A stretch of 22,045 nt of DNA from Oidiodendron maius Zn (GCA_000827325.1 KN832884.1:1028807-1050851), one strand, 5' to 3'; positions 8,760 to 18,627 are shown, counted from the stretch's first letter. The notes: a model not told the origin generated them from the sequence alone. Numbers and translations are program-made.

Positions 8760-11077
8760 TCACAAAATAGAAATATTAGTCTCTTTACCGATCTTATACC
8801 AATCCTTTGACAGATTAGAAACACATGCAAGCCGTTCATAAGCACCATCCTCCATCTCAGAAAGCCCCAACAGTAAGCCTATAGTTCCATAATTTGCCCA
8901 TGACGTCTGAGCCACACAGAAGAACCACGCCGGAATATCGCTTGCTGGAAATTCATCACCATGTTTTGCTCTCCGGACCGATTTCTCCTTGCTGCCAGAG
9001 CAAGTGATGAATTCGTATTCAGCAAGACGACCATCAGAGTTGAACCATTTCTTAGAGCTTTTCTTTCCATTCTGAGAGAGGTAATATACTTCATAGTCTG
9101 TATTTGAAGACGGAGAAGATATCATAACCGGGGCAAGTCGCCCCTGAAGAACAATCCTGCCGGCCGAGACTTCGCCATACGGACTCTGTCCAGCAGTGAC
9201 ACAGCGAGCCTCCAAAATTGTTGCGAGAATTTTGGGTTCTCGAATCGGGTTCCATGCAATTCCATGATTAATAGAGGCCCAGGACCAGGAAGGGGCAATG
9301 TAACTCGCAGATGTAAGAACTGAGGTTGAAGCTCCGTTAATAGGGTGCCAGAGCAGGCTCTTGAGTAAAGAACTTTTCCATAGGCCTGCGAGGTACTGAT
9401 CCTTCTTTTTGGAGCCCACCAGAGTCGCAATACCTGAAATAGCAGGCAGCTTATCTTTCTTGTACGTTAGCGAAAGACTGCTATAGGACTTAACAATATA
9501 TTCCCATTTTTCTTCTTCTGTGACGGTTCCGAATGTGCCTTCGATAGTTGAGATGTACGGCGGAGACTGGCTTTCGCTTCTCTGGTGTGTTTTGCATTCG
9601 AATATGATGGCGCCTGGAGTCATTCGAATATGATGGCGCCTGGAGTAAAATGCAAGGCCCGTTTCGCCAGAAATGTTTCTTGAAAACACCAGGCTCGTGA
9701 ATAGAGTGGTCCGATACGCTTTAGGGTTGCCCAGGACATCGTAAATGGTGGCTCATTTCCACCCTGCTCGAGGGGACTTGCAAGGGTAGGGCGTCGGCGG
9801 AATCGGACCTTGCCTTCAGACCCATCCTTTCGTGAAAATCTCATGGCCTTACTGAGCCATTCCGAATTTCGGGGACCTAGGAATGAGGTGTGTGGATTGG
9901 GTGATGGCGCAGCCACGATGACAATGGATGCATTCTGATAGATATTACCCATTCTTGCTGCTTCGATTCTCCAGTCCACAGGACTGTCCTGTACTGTTCT
10001 TGGGATTACTGGGCATGCTCACGAGCGGAACGGAGGACCTACTAATGCATAAGGAATCAATCCAAATATACTGAATTTTAAGATGACGTGCGACTTGAAT
10101 GGCATCTCGAAAAGTAGCTGGCAACTCGTCGATATTGATACCACTCTTTCTCTGTTTTATTGTCGAAGTAGTGAGTGATAAGGGATGTTCCCCTCCCCAA
10201 CAGTGACTTAGGGCGGCCCATTTCACTGACTCAGTTGTGTCAACTGGATCGCATAGCTTGACGGTGGAAACACCGGAAATCGAGCCAATAAATAACAATC
10301 GCGTAGGAACAAAGCTTTCATCTGGTCGGGCACACAAGGGATGAGACATTGTACACTCATGAAAACTCTCTTCGAGGAATTCAAAGCAGTGCTTTGATCC
10401 CGCATTGTCCGAGTTCTCCTTAGCATACCCTAAAGATGGCCATGCTAGCAATCGGTCATCATTTGTCGGTGGACTTGTCTGGTCTTTTCTCGTCAGCCGA
10501 CTTCCGTCATCAAAATGATCTGGTAGGATCAGGATAGTGGGCTTTAAAACTCACCTAAAGGCCGATAAATCTCTATGTCAAATCTGTTATACGCCAAAGC
10601 TGCATTTAATTCCCTTCGACGATACGAAAGCACTAGAGGAGATCTATCTTGAATCATAAGGTTGATCTTATCAGAAACTCGATCCTGTCGTGAAGCCCAG
10701 TCAGGGAAGAGGGTATCAAGGATAATGCAAAGAATATCGCAGTATCCGCATTGACGTTTCAGCTTTCCATCCTCCTTCTTTTCCCTACACATCAGGATTT
10801 CGGCTACGTTGATGTCCTCAATCATGAGCGTCGGCACATCAGCCAGCTGCCGCCTTCCAGCAACTATAGCTTCCGAGTCCCACGACTGGAAGAAGCCTCT
10901 CTCGCGGCCGAATGTTTTCTCATGTCCTTCGGGACTAAGATTATTGCAGACTATGCAACGACCACGGAGTGACGAGCCAACTATTCGCGTGAACATCTTG
11001 CCGACGTATGTTGTGCTGTTCACGGCATACTGCGCGCCACTAGTGGCATTCTCGAAGCCACTTAGTAGGCTTTGCAT
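8760..11077 (-). pseudogene. HET-domain (heterokaryon incompatibility-type) gene broken by a 26-bp duplication
   Basis: Exons 11077-10555 and 10483-10043 join in frame to a third exon from 9993, with introns of 71 bp (GTGAGT) and 49 bp (GTAGGT). The N-terminus has paired cysteines (CIVC, CGYC). The HET domain follows: ALSHCWG at about 265-271, the LPATFRDAI motif at about 295-303, WIDSLCI at about 315-321, then IQDS-VDWR and GNIYQNASIVIVAA past the second junction. HET proteins take part in allorecognition and programmed death in filamentous fungi. The frame stops at the TGA at 9620-9622 (445 codons), because bases 9595-9646 are an exact 26-bp tandem duplication. On the far side of it, the same protein frame continues undamaged to 8760. 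Without the extra unit the exons would sum to 724 codons. No other lesion is seen, so the break looks very recent, or is an allele or assembly error. Confidence 0.85.
9595..9646. repeat. exact 26-bp tandem duplication inside the HET gene
   Basis: Positions 9595-9620 and 9621-9646 are identical 26-base units (plus-strand CATTCGAATATG... to ...CGCCTGGAGT). The length is not a multiple of three, so it shifts the HET reading frame and brings a TGA into phase at the junction. Confidence 0.97.
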
Positions 11078-12202
11078 TACGTCAAGGGGTTTTCGTTACT
11101 CTTGCTTAAGAAATATTACTGCCTTGTCAACGAGGGATTACAAGGAGAATAGGAAACGAAAGTAATGACCATTGTGTTGGAAGGAATGGAGACACACATA
11201 CCTGGCCCGTGCACGGGGCTGAACATAAATCGACCCTGTGTCGTTATATATAGAACGGCCTGGAAGTAACAGCCGATTCTTAGCCGGCACCAAATGTGTT
11301 CTGATGCTCTTCCCGTGAATGACGCGTGAACGCGCTGGGTTGGATGGCCCTGCTACACTGCTTGTAGGGGCAAATGAGCACTTGATACGTGACATTCAAC
11401 CGTATCATCTTTTCCAGCCCTTCCGGGATACTCGGGGTTCACTGGCCGCCTATATCGATCACGTCGCGGGGTGTCGAACTGTTCTTATATCCCGGAATAA
11501 CCTCATCTTCCGACAACACCGAATTGATACAAAAAATAAACTTTCTTGGGGTATGGGGAATGTAGAATTTGGATATGTAAGAGTTTTACTATGTGACACT
11601 TATCGCTGAATTAATTGGCTAATTAACAAGTTCCAAAGGAGAGACCGCAAATGTAGGAAGTAGTCTTATTGAGAACAGGACTGAATTGGCTCAAAAGTTT
11701 CATCGCTTTTTTTGGCTAAGACTTTTGCATTTTCATCAATGGTGTCAGCTTTGCACGGGATTTTCGAATCGCAAGGATGTCGATTGTTTAATGTAGCTGT
11801 ACGAAATATCACGACAAAAGTAGCCGGTGCGGAGACTCTGTGCGGCCAAGAGGTGCGATTCGCTGGATGTGGAAGGGCTTGCCACACGATAGTCGATACA
11901 GTATCGTACGTCGACACCTGTAGCTACAAGGATCGGTGTCTCAAGCAGTGCATTGACCTCGCAAAAGTGTTGGAAGCAGCTTCAGGAACGTCGCAGTCTA
12001 TCAGTTGTAGTCGTAGACGAGTATATAACGCTCAGAATCTAGATAAACTGCCCCAGGCGATCGGACATACTATAAAACTTTTACATACTCAAAGCGGCAT
12101 CCGTCTTCGAAGCCTTTCAACCCCATCCTTGACATCATGAGTAGTCGCAAGTCGGGCACAATTTCGTCGAGCCTTCGTCGGCATGCTATACCAATGCAGC
12201 GC
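11078..12202. other. 1.1-kb region without a recognised gene
   Basis: This should include the HET promoter at its left end and the 3' flank of the ABC relic at its right. There is a perfect 12-bp palindrome CCCGTGCACGGG at 11206-11217. Frames at 11319-11609 (+), 11712-12140 (+) and 11666-11917 (-) have no recognisable domain. The 142-codon plus frame at 11712 is the longest and is cysteine-rich, but has no signal peptide or family motif. I see no gene I can support. Confidence 0.45.
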
Positions 12203-12374
12203 CTACGATGTGTTGAGGCTGCTTATCTGCGGATGTGCCTTGCTGAACGTACTGGCAAAGAGTGAGTCTGGCTTCTGCAGTAATGTGCACGGATCGCCAA
12301 ACTCGGCGATCCAGCCCTGGTCCATGACCATGACACGGTCAAACTGTGAAAGGATCTCGAGACGATGCGCGACA

Positions 12375-12379
12375 TAGAG
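12375..12379. repeat. left target-site duplication (TAGAG) of the solo LTR
   Basis: TAGAG at 12375-12379 is repeated at 12729-12733, directly flanking the 349-bp insertion. A 5-bp duplication is the normal result of LTR retrotransposon integration. Confidence 0.85.
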
Positions 12380-12728
12380 TGTTACTAATATATGCCTGAT
12401 ATACTAGGTGGCTTACTGAACGTGATACATAGTGTCTAAGAGCTTCACAACCTAATTGAGCTATATACACGGCCTGAGTACGCTATATAGCGGCACAGAT
12501 GTGTAATAGAGGATCAGGAGGACTGTTATTAAGGTCAGCTGGGCTAATCAGTGATGTAAGAGGCTTTACATACTGATCAGGAGGTCTCAGAGCAGTAGCC
12601 TAAGGCTACTGCTCTATGGGAAGCCCTTTGGCTATATATTAGAGGATACGCACCGCTGTAGTCAGTTACTCTTTAGTTGATTTAGTGCTCTCAATTCATT
12701 ATATATTGCTACCTCTGATCTCTACACA
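12380..12728. mobile_element. solo LTR, 349 bp, inserted in the ABC pseudogene
   Basis: The insert begins TGTTACTAAT and ends CTCTACACA, that is, it has the TG...CA ends of an LTR, and it is flanked by the 5-bp duplication TAGAG. Removing the LTR and one TAGAG rejoins the ABC codons for the strand before the H-loop. No reverse transcriptase, integrase or second LTR is present, so the full element was lost by recombination between LTRs. The strand of the parent element cannot be told, because both ends read TG/CA. A perfect 27-base palindrome lies inside at 12589-12615. Confidence 0.88.
12589..12615. repeat. palindrome inside the LTR (13-bp arms, 1-base centre)
   Basis: AGAGCAGTAGCCT is followed, after a single A, by its exact reverse complement. 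It would form a strong hairpin in RNA or single-stranded DNA. It may be part of the LTR's own regulation or termination; it is too strong to be chance. Confidence 0.85.
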
Positions 12729-12733
12729 TAGAG
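12729..12733. repeat. right target-site duplication (TAGAG) of the solo LTR
   Basis: This is the second copy of the 5-bp direct repeat that flanks the insertion; see 12375-12379. Confidence 0.85.
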
Positions 12734-14829
12734 CACCGTAGAACTCTCGAAGCCATTCAGGACAGCAGAGTCGATGATCTGCTGAGTGCTGCTATCAGCC
12801 CTGGAAACAAGTGTGAGGCCAGCTTTCTTCCCGAAGTGCGGAACGATGGTTCTTCAGTGGACTGGGGTTTATCTGCCCGTAGGTTCGTCAAGCAAAACCA
12901 AATGGCTCTTGTGAAGCAGTGCTTGCACGATACAGAAGATCTGCTGCTCTCCGTGGGAAAGAAGATCGGCAACGACAAGCGTGTCGAGACCATCTCGCTC
13001 GTGGAACCTGTCGTATAGCCCATACTCTTTTAGGGCCTCAGTCATCTTTACGTGACTGGGAGCTTCTGCGGCACCTAGAGTAAGATTCGTCCGTACGTCG
13101 GCGCGCAGTAACACGGCATTTTGTGGGACCACTGTCACGCTCGAACGCAGTGAGTCTGGTTCAAGGAGAGAGATATCCATGTCGTCGACGATAATACAAC
13201 CCTGCTGTATATGGACGAGACCAAGGATAGAAGAGATGAGTGTGCTTTTCCCACTAGAGCGCTATCGTCAACATCTCGAACGAAGGGATGCAGCGGCAGC
13301 GGGGATCAATTTCATACCTGCCAGTGCGCCCGCAGATTCCAACCTTCCACCCTGGCTCGATCTTGAGTGTCAGATTGATATGACAGGAGGCAAAGTATCA
13401 CTGTCCAGTTGAAACACGTCAGTTCATACCCTGCCTCTCACGTCGCCAGCAGTGTCACAGGACTCACCTGTATGAAAGCGAAACATTGCAGAACTCGATC
13501 CCACCTTTGCTCGGCCAGTCTCGGGGTGGCGGTAAGCTCCTGTAGGACGAAATGTCGCGAGGAGTATTCTGAGCGAAGTCGTTAATGCGTCTCATAGCAC
13601 CAAGGGAGGTTTCCAGCTCCGTCCATTGCGAGATCAAGAGTTTAGTAGAGGTGCCTAATCCAACTATGCTGAACAGCGCCAATCCAGTGCCCAGCTCACG
13701 CGTTTCAAATGATATGGAGACGACGATAATTGCCAGTGCTGCAGTTATGAGATCGAGGACGAGACTGAGCATATTCTGCGCGGTTGCCAGGAGATAGAAC
13801 GGCGTTTGAGATGCGACGATGTGTTTCCTTGACTAGATCTGTGTATGTTCCATCCACCCGAAAGTCCGTATAGTTGCGAGACCTTCGATAGATCGAACAA
13901 ATAGTGATAGTATGGGAGCTTTGGCCTCAAGGTCCAGCAAGCGCAACTGATAGGACGTCGGCAGGTACATGGACTGGACCCAATATACCAGTATCAGCAG
14001 AAAGGGGATAGCAATTCCAGAAAGTGCGACCCAATGGTCAGAGTGACGCATTGGGCAAGCAACTGTAAGACGAGGAGTAGCGTACCGATAAATGCCAAGG
14101 GAACTTCTTGATCTATGATGGCAAGATCTTGAGCGAATCTGATGAATGAATGCATCAGCAATCACAAACTTATGACTTGATACATATGTGCTGGGATACC
14201 TGTTGGTTATCGAACCTCTGTCCGTTGTGGCGAGAAAGGAAAGGGGAGCGCTTGCGTTAGAGTAGATGCTGTCAGTGATGAGCCAGACGGTTAAGGGAAG
14301 TGACAGCAACTTACCAAATGAGCGCTTTGGCTAGCGATTCATGGAATGAGATGGAAATGCGTGGTGCGATTCCCAATGTGAATTGTATACAGGCTGCCGA
14401 GAAGGTGCACAACGCCAGAGCGCTCAAACCCAAGTAGACGCCCGTAATGGCACCAATGCTGCTGTGCTGCTGTGCCGGAGTTTTCGTGACCCAAGATTGG
14501 ATGTAAATTTCTGCCGTGTCGATGTCTGCGGTGCACGGCTGAATTAGCATGTGGTACAAGGCGAAGAACGGAATTGTGAAAGAGCGGAATCAAAGACTGT
14601 AATAATAGAAAGGATTTTAGCCCCCGAACACATAATTGCATGTCTCTGGAGTTTGATGTTGCCGATAATTTAATAATTCTGCCTACAATACTGTTGTCCT
14701 ATTCTTGACCAGGGTATTCGAGAAGTTGCGAAATAATCACCACTCCGCTCTGTCAAAGTGCGCGTTCTCCTCCACTCCTCAGATCATCCTCAGTTTCAGT
14801 TCCCTCTCTACTAGAAGACCTTCCTGAAA

Positions 14830-16272
14830 CTAAGGCACGCCTATTAACCCCTCAACTAAATCCTGCAATTCAATGTCACTCTCACTTCCATCATTGATTT
14901 GGAACTCGCAGAGTTCTGGTGCTAGCCTGCGGACCAATAGCTCAGCGAGCTCGTTGGTATTTTCATACGTGTGCTCGATATTCTCAGGGAGATAGAAACG
15001 CATATACGTCATGGATGGTAACGGTATATCCCCGATTTCCATGAGACCCTCAATCAAACGAGGCATAGAAACATCGGCCGTGATATGAAAATAGCCCAGC
15101 TCTGGACAGTGACGCGCCAGAGAAATAATAGCCTGGTGAGTAAGTGCCGAGCGATCTTCCAAGCCAATACAGAACGAGTTGAGATTCGGCAGAGCGCTTG
15201 CAAATACTTCTATGGTTGCATCATTGATGTCTTGACCGCTCGGGCAGGGGTCCTCCATCCTAAGCACAGAAGGAGAAGGGAGATTTACTGTTGTGAGATA
15301 GGGACATCCGTGTGCCAGTGCGATCAAATCTAGTCCTGAGAAAGTGCTCTCCTCAGCAAATGTGAGATCCAAGTAGGTTAAGCAGGAAAGATCTGCAAGT
15401 CTACCCAATCCTTCGATAATTGGTTCTGATAATTCTAGTTTTATTACCGAAAGATTGGGGGAAAGTGACGGTAGTACCGCTAGAGCGCCAGAGTAACCCG
15501 TAGCAAGTTCTTTTAGAGCTGGAAAGGAGCCCTCGGGTAAATTTTGCAGAAATTTTGCACTTAAATTTCGACCCTGGAGCTTGCGGAACGCAGGAAGCGC
15601 AGCTAAGGAGCTAAGGACATTTGGTTTCCAGACGTTATTGGAAAAATCTCTTCCGTCCTGATAAACAAAATCAAGAGAAAGAGAAGATAATGCCGGAGTG
15701 GACTTGATGAATGCAATGGCTTCTTCTTCCACATCCTCAAAGAAATCCGGTTCGTCCAAAGCCAGGTCGAGAGTTTTCAATGTCGGGCTGCTTCTGAGAA
15801 CATGCCAGAATACGCCAACGCGTTCAGGAGAGTGGAAGTCATAAAATAACTCTGTCGTTTTGAGGGTAACAAGTTTTGAATCACCCTTTGTACATCCATC
15901 GACTATGAAGGATTCAAGACTGGGAAAATGCAGATTCAGCAAGTGGTCATGCCACTGCTTCCCTTCTGTGATACTGGGCCAATCCTCTCGGCTGCGAACA
16001 AAGCGAAGCTCGCGAATAAAGTTGGCGTAGTACTGAGCCCGCGACACGTTGCGGGCGGCGATATTGGCCAGGGCATGCACAGTAGGCCGTGGCCGTTTGT
16101 GACGCGAATGACTGATCGGAAAGTCAGTTCCACATCTGTCCCACAAGATCCGGGCGGCCTCGTGCGAGAACAGGCGATTGACTTGGAGACAGTTCCGGAG
16201 CAGGGCTTGCTCAACCGTATCGGTCACAAGAATAGCCGCAACTATCTCTCGAATGCTGAAGAGATCATGCAT
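14830..16272 (-). CDS. F-box/leucine-rich-repeat-type protein, 480 aa
   Basis: This is a single open frame of 480 codons. Residues about 5-48 (IREIVAAILV ... ALLRNCLQVNRLFSHEAARILWDRC) match the pattern of a fungal F-box: short helix, leucines, then a VN--F--EA---LW segment. From about residue 100 to the end come irregular leucine-rich repeats (for example LHFPSLESFIVDGC, TLKTLDLALDEP, LSCLTYLDLTFAEE, CPYLTTVNLPSPSV, LPNLNSFCIGLED). F-box/LRR proteins typically recruit targets to an SCF ubiquitin ligase in nucleus or cytosol. The target here is unknown. The F-box lacks a strong LP start, so SCF binding is inferred. It ends 189 bases upstream of the ABC relic on the same strand, in the position where the missing half of the transporter might have stood. 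No lesion is seen. Confidence 0.8.
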   Translation of the reverse strand: MHDLFSIREIVAAILVTDTVEQALLRNCLQVNRLFSHEAARILWDRCGTDFPISHSRHKRPRPTVHALANIAARNVSRAQYYANFIRELRFVRSREDWPSITEGKQWHDHLLNLHFPSLESFIVDGCTKGDSKLVTLKTTELFYDFHSPERVGVFWHVLRSSPTLKTLDLALDEPDFFEDVEEEAIAFIKSTPALSSLSLDFVYQDGRDFSNNVWKPNVLSSLAALPAFRKLQGRNLSAKFLQNLPEGSFPALKELATGYSGALAVLPSLSPNLSVIKLELSEPIIEGLGRLADLSCLTYLDLTFAEESTFSGLDLIALAHGCPYLTTVNLPSPSVLRMEDPCPSGQDINDATIEVFASALPNLNSFCIGLEDRSALTHQAIISLARHCPELGYFHITADVSMPRLIEGLMEIGDIPLPSMTYMRFYLPENIEHTYENTNELAELLVRRLAPELCEFQINDGSESDIELQDLVEGLIGVP

Positions 16273-16952
16273 TGCGAGTACGTCCAGGAAAGGTGTTGTT
16301 GTGGTAAAGTTACGTGCGGTAAGGAATTTTATGGTTAAGGTTAATGTTAGGAGCAGGCCGCAGTTTCACGTGACATTCCTTCCATAACAAAACAAATGGG
16401 AATTAAGGAGGATTAACCACTGGCTTCCGGTATGAATATGATAATAGGCCAGATCTCACGTTTCGGGGCTATTATTAGGAGCGCTAATAATCCGCGGTGC
16501 ACCTTCTGCGGGTTAACTCTACTCAGCCACTGAAAAACCCCATCCTGCCAGACCTACCCCACTCATCCTGGACTACTGAACAGTCTGCGCCACTGCCAAT
16601 GGGATCGGTACATTATTCGCTCTCCATTGTGCGAAAGGCTACTGCTCCGAGTAACACACCCCCGGTCGGGATAATATGCTTTGTCTGGCGGAATTACACA
16701 TCGCACCGTTCCTGATCCTTTACTCAGCCAGAAGTTGGGATCACGCGATGGCTATTTTGGAGAATATGGAGTCGAGGACGACTGGTTATATCGTCGCTGG
16801 CTGTTTGCGAGGAAGTTATAAGGGAGTTATGATGTCCAGTTTATCAATTCAGAACTCACACGCTCACAATCTCATCTCATTAACAACAGAGCAATACAAC
16901 AATAGCCCCTGTTGCTTTTTCAGTATTTTCATAAAGAACCAGCTCAGCAACC
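16273..16952. other. divergent promoter region of the F-box and secreted-protein genes
   Basis: No gene is recognised. An inverted repeat ATTATTAG/CTAATAAT lies at 16471-16491 and is directly followed by CCGCGG, a CCG/CGG palindrome of the type bound by zinc-cluster regulators. A TATAAG lies at about 16816, roughly 135 bases before the ATG at 16953. Plus-strand frames at 16497-17062 overlap each other in different phases and look like chance. Confidence 0.5.
16471..16496. promoter_or_regulatory. candidate regulatory inverted repeat next to a CCGCGG palindrome
   Basis: Arms at 16471-16478 and 16484-16491 are exact reverse complements with five bases between. CCGCGG follows directly. It lies between two divergently transcribed genes, so a protein bound here could affect either. 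The palindrome is short and may be chance. Confidence 0.3.
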
Positions 16953-17615
16953 ATGCAATTCTCTCTCAAACTCGTTGCCGCAGCGGCGTTTCTCCTCCCC
17001 AACTTGATCGCCGCTGTGGCCATTCCCAGCGATGCCGTCGCAAAACGAGAGGCTTTCGCTGAGGCAGGTGTCGAAGCATACAGCAACTTTGAGATTAGCG
17101 GACGCGACGTCGAGATTGGTGCCGAGGCAGCTCGCATGAAGCGTGACGCATATGCCGAAGCAATAACACATATCGACGAAGTCACCGAACATCAGCTTGT
17201 GAGCCGAACAACAGAGGCGGAGCTGGATGCGATACATACGGCATATAAGGCAGCCGAAAAGAAATATCACGGGCTCAAGAAGTCGTACGCAACCGAAAAG
17301 GACTACGCGAAGAAGCTTGATATTGCTACTACTGCTGTTAATGCTGTCACTGAGTGAGTAGTCTTCTTCACCCGGTTTTTTCAAATCATCGGCGAGGTGA
17401 AGTTATACAGATGCTAACATACATGTAGTGAAATCGCAGGCCGAGAAAAAGCACAGCCACTGTGGAAGGAGATGGGTAGAAGTGAGACAGTCATTGCCAA
17501 CCATCAAAAAGAGTTGGATACTACAAAGCAATGTCTTGTAAACTGGAACAAGAGGAAGTCTGATGCGGCTAAGAAAGTGGCAAACAGTTCCGGCGGTGGT
17601 GGTGGTGACTGCTAG
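16953..17615 (+). CDS. small secreted helical protein with two Lys-Arg sites, 195 aa
   Basis: Two exons, 16953-17353 and 17429-17615, total 588 bases in one frame. The intron is 75 bp with donor GTGAGT, branch GCTAAC and acceptor GTAG. Residues 1-23 are a clear signal peptide (basic Lys6, then LVAAAAFLLP, cleavage likely near AVA at 21-23), so the protein should be secreted. Lys31-Arg32 and Lys63-Arg64 are Kex2-type dibasic sites, each followed by an EA- or DA-rich stretch (REAFAEAG and RDAYAEAI). Alanine, lysine and glutamate-rich helices suited to coiled coil follow (about residues 85-135 and 140-185), then a Gly5-Asp-Cys tail. Two cysteines are seen, one in KQCLVNW and one at the last residue. 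I recognise no family. It may be a surface or effector-like protein or a processed peptide precursor. A TATA-like sequence and a CA-rich 5' leader are consistent with an active gene. Confidence 0.82.
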
Positions 17616-18378
17616 AGTTCCGGAGCCTAAGAACGTTACTGAGGTCGATGACTGAGATATAAATCCCTAAAAGTTGCCTTGTTTCATTTTAAGCACGAGC
17701 TCCCGCAAGATGTTAGGCATACAAGGCGTTGATAAAAATAAATTTTTTGGTTTGAATATTTTCCTCCAGACTTCAAATAGGTGTAGTTCAACAGAACGCA
17801 AGAAAGGAGTAACGTTACAGAGATTTCCTTATTCGACTCAGGAAGGTTGAAGGAGCCTCAGTGGCAGGACACCTGATGTTCGAAGTAACTAAGTATGGTA
17901 GACCCGGAAAAAACTAAAGAGAAACTGAACTCTGTCATTCCTGAAAAGGGAGCTAACCTCTTTATACACAATTGAACCCTGATTAACATCCCTCCCTCCC
18001 TGCATGCCGAGACACCCTCCGTGCCGAGACAAATGAGGGGGAACAAAACGAGGAGATGGACAAAAAGGCGGACAAAAAGAAGAGGCGGCACAAAGGGCGG
18101 AAACCAGTGCTGGCCGTTTCTCAAAATATATATTTATAAAGTGTAAAGGCCCCGAGTTTAAATTCCAACTTAACTACTCTCTCTATCCCAACGTATCTAG
18201 AGTTGCTTATACTTCAAAATGAGATTCACGTCAAGTCTATTTATTTCAGCGCTTAATAAACTACTTTACTTAGCTAATTATATAAAGTATCTTATAGATT
18301 AAAGGAAGAAAGTATTAATCCTTATAGGTTATCTTATTTAAGCTTTAGTAATCTATATAAAACTAGGCTACACACTTT
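17616..18378. other. 3' flank and transition to the AT-rich block
   Basis: A possible poly(A) region (ATAAAAATAAATT) lies at about 17731. There are two 10-base direct repeats: TGCCGAGACA at 18004 and 18021, and GGACAAAAAG at about 18059 and 18070. From about 18125 the sequence becomes AT-rich. The minus-strand frame at 17858-18124 has a hydrophobic stretch but comes from purine-rich low-complexity sequence, so I do not call it a gene. Confidence 0.5.
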
Positions 18379-18503
18379 GGGTCGGGTACCCAGTGGGTTT
18401 CTTGGGTACCCAACCCATGGGGTGGGTCCTCCTTTATATAGGTACCCACTGGGTTGGGTCGGGTTGGGTCCTTTTAGGGTGGGTACCCACTGGGTACCTA
18501 CCC
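18379..18503. repeat. GGTACC-rich G/C minisatellite
   Basis: In 125 bases, GGTACC occurs five times (cores at 18385, 18405, 18441, 18482 and 18493), mostly inside GGGTACCCA or CCACTGGGT units, with GGGTTGGGTC repeats between. Each GGGTACCC is a palindrome. It is an island of high GC content in an otherwise AT-rich block and contains no gene; the 67-codon frame across it is a product of the repeat. Confidence 0.85.
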
Positions 18504-18627
18504 TTAATTAGGATTAGTGTAGCTAGGGTCAATTATATTAGTAATGATACTAAAGCAAGTATATTTATAAGAGTAGTAGATTTGTACCCTGCTTAAAATT
18601 AAGTATAGGTATTAATGTTGAATAAGT

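Larger units (their letters stand above)
12203..14641 (-). pseudogene. C-terminal half of an ABCC-type ABC transporter, multiply broken
   Basis: The remnant starts within the second transmembrane domain (QPCTA, IQSWVTKTPAQ, ICAPLSFLATTDRGSITNR, FAQDLAIIDQEVP, LATIRTFGW) and runs through the second nucleotide-binding domain: Walker A GRTGSGKST split by an intron at 13317-13254, Q-loop VVPQN, signature LSHGE, Walker B HLVLLDEPTG, the H-loop in YVAHRLEIL and a tail ending at a TAG at 12203-12205. Introns at 14314-14251 and before FAQD fit. Lesions, in gene order: a frameshift near 14025-14045, an in-frame TAG at 13833-13835, a frameshift near 13375-13390, a TAA at 12869-12871 after Walker B, and a solo LTR at 12380-12728 before the H-loop. 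The first transmembrane and nucleotide-binding domains are missing. Intact family members are multidrug or metabolite exporters. The 5' limit is approximate. Confidence 0.88.

Noticed and set aside
11712-12140. 142-codon plus-strand frame with several cysteines
   Set aside because: No signal peptide, domain or intron pattern; opposite-strand frames are equally open. Not supported as a gene.
12853-12871. A possible GC-AG intron after Walker B that would remove the TAA in the ABC relic
   Set aside because: No splice option I tried restores the frame to the codons after it, and other lesions already break the gene.
13978-14080. A short intron to explain the first frame change in the ABC relic
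   Set aside because: The only donor and acceptor would give a 20-30-base intron, too short; a frameshift is simpler.
16497-17062. Overlapping plus-strand frames of 72 and 128 codons
   Set aside because: They have no motif, and the second overlaps the signal-peptide gene in another phase.
16944-17384. 146-codon minus-strand frame
   Set aside because: It is antisense to the secreted-protein gene, whose signal peptide and exact splice frame favour the plus strand.
18393-18596. 67-codon frame with Gly/Trp-rich repeats
   Set aside because: It is a product of the GGGTACCC minisatellite, with no upstream context.
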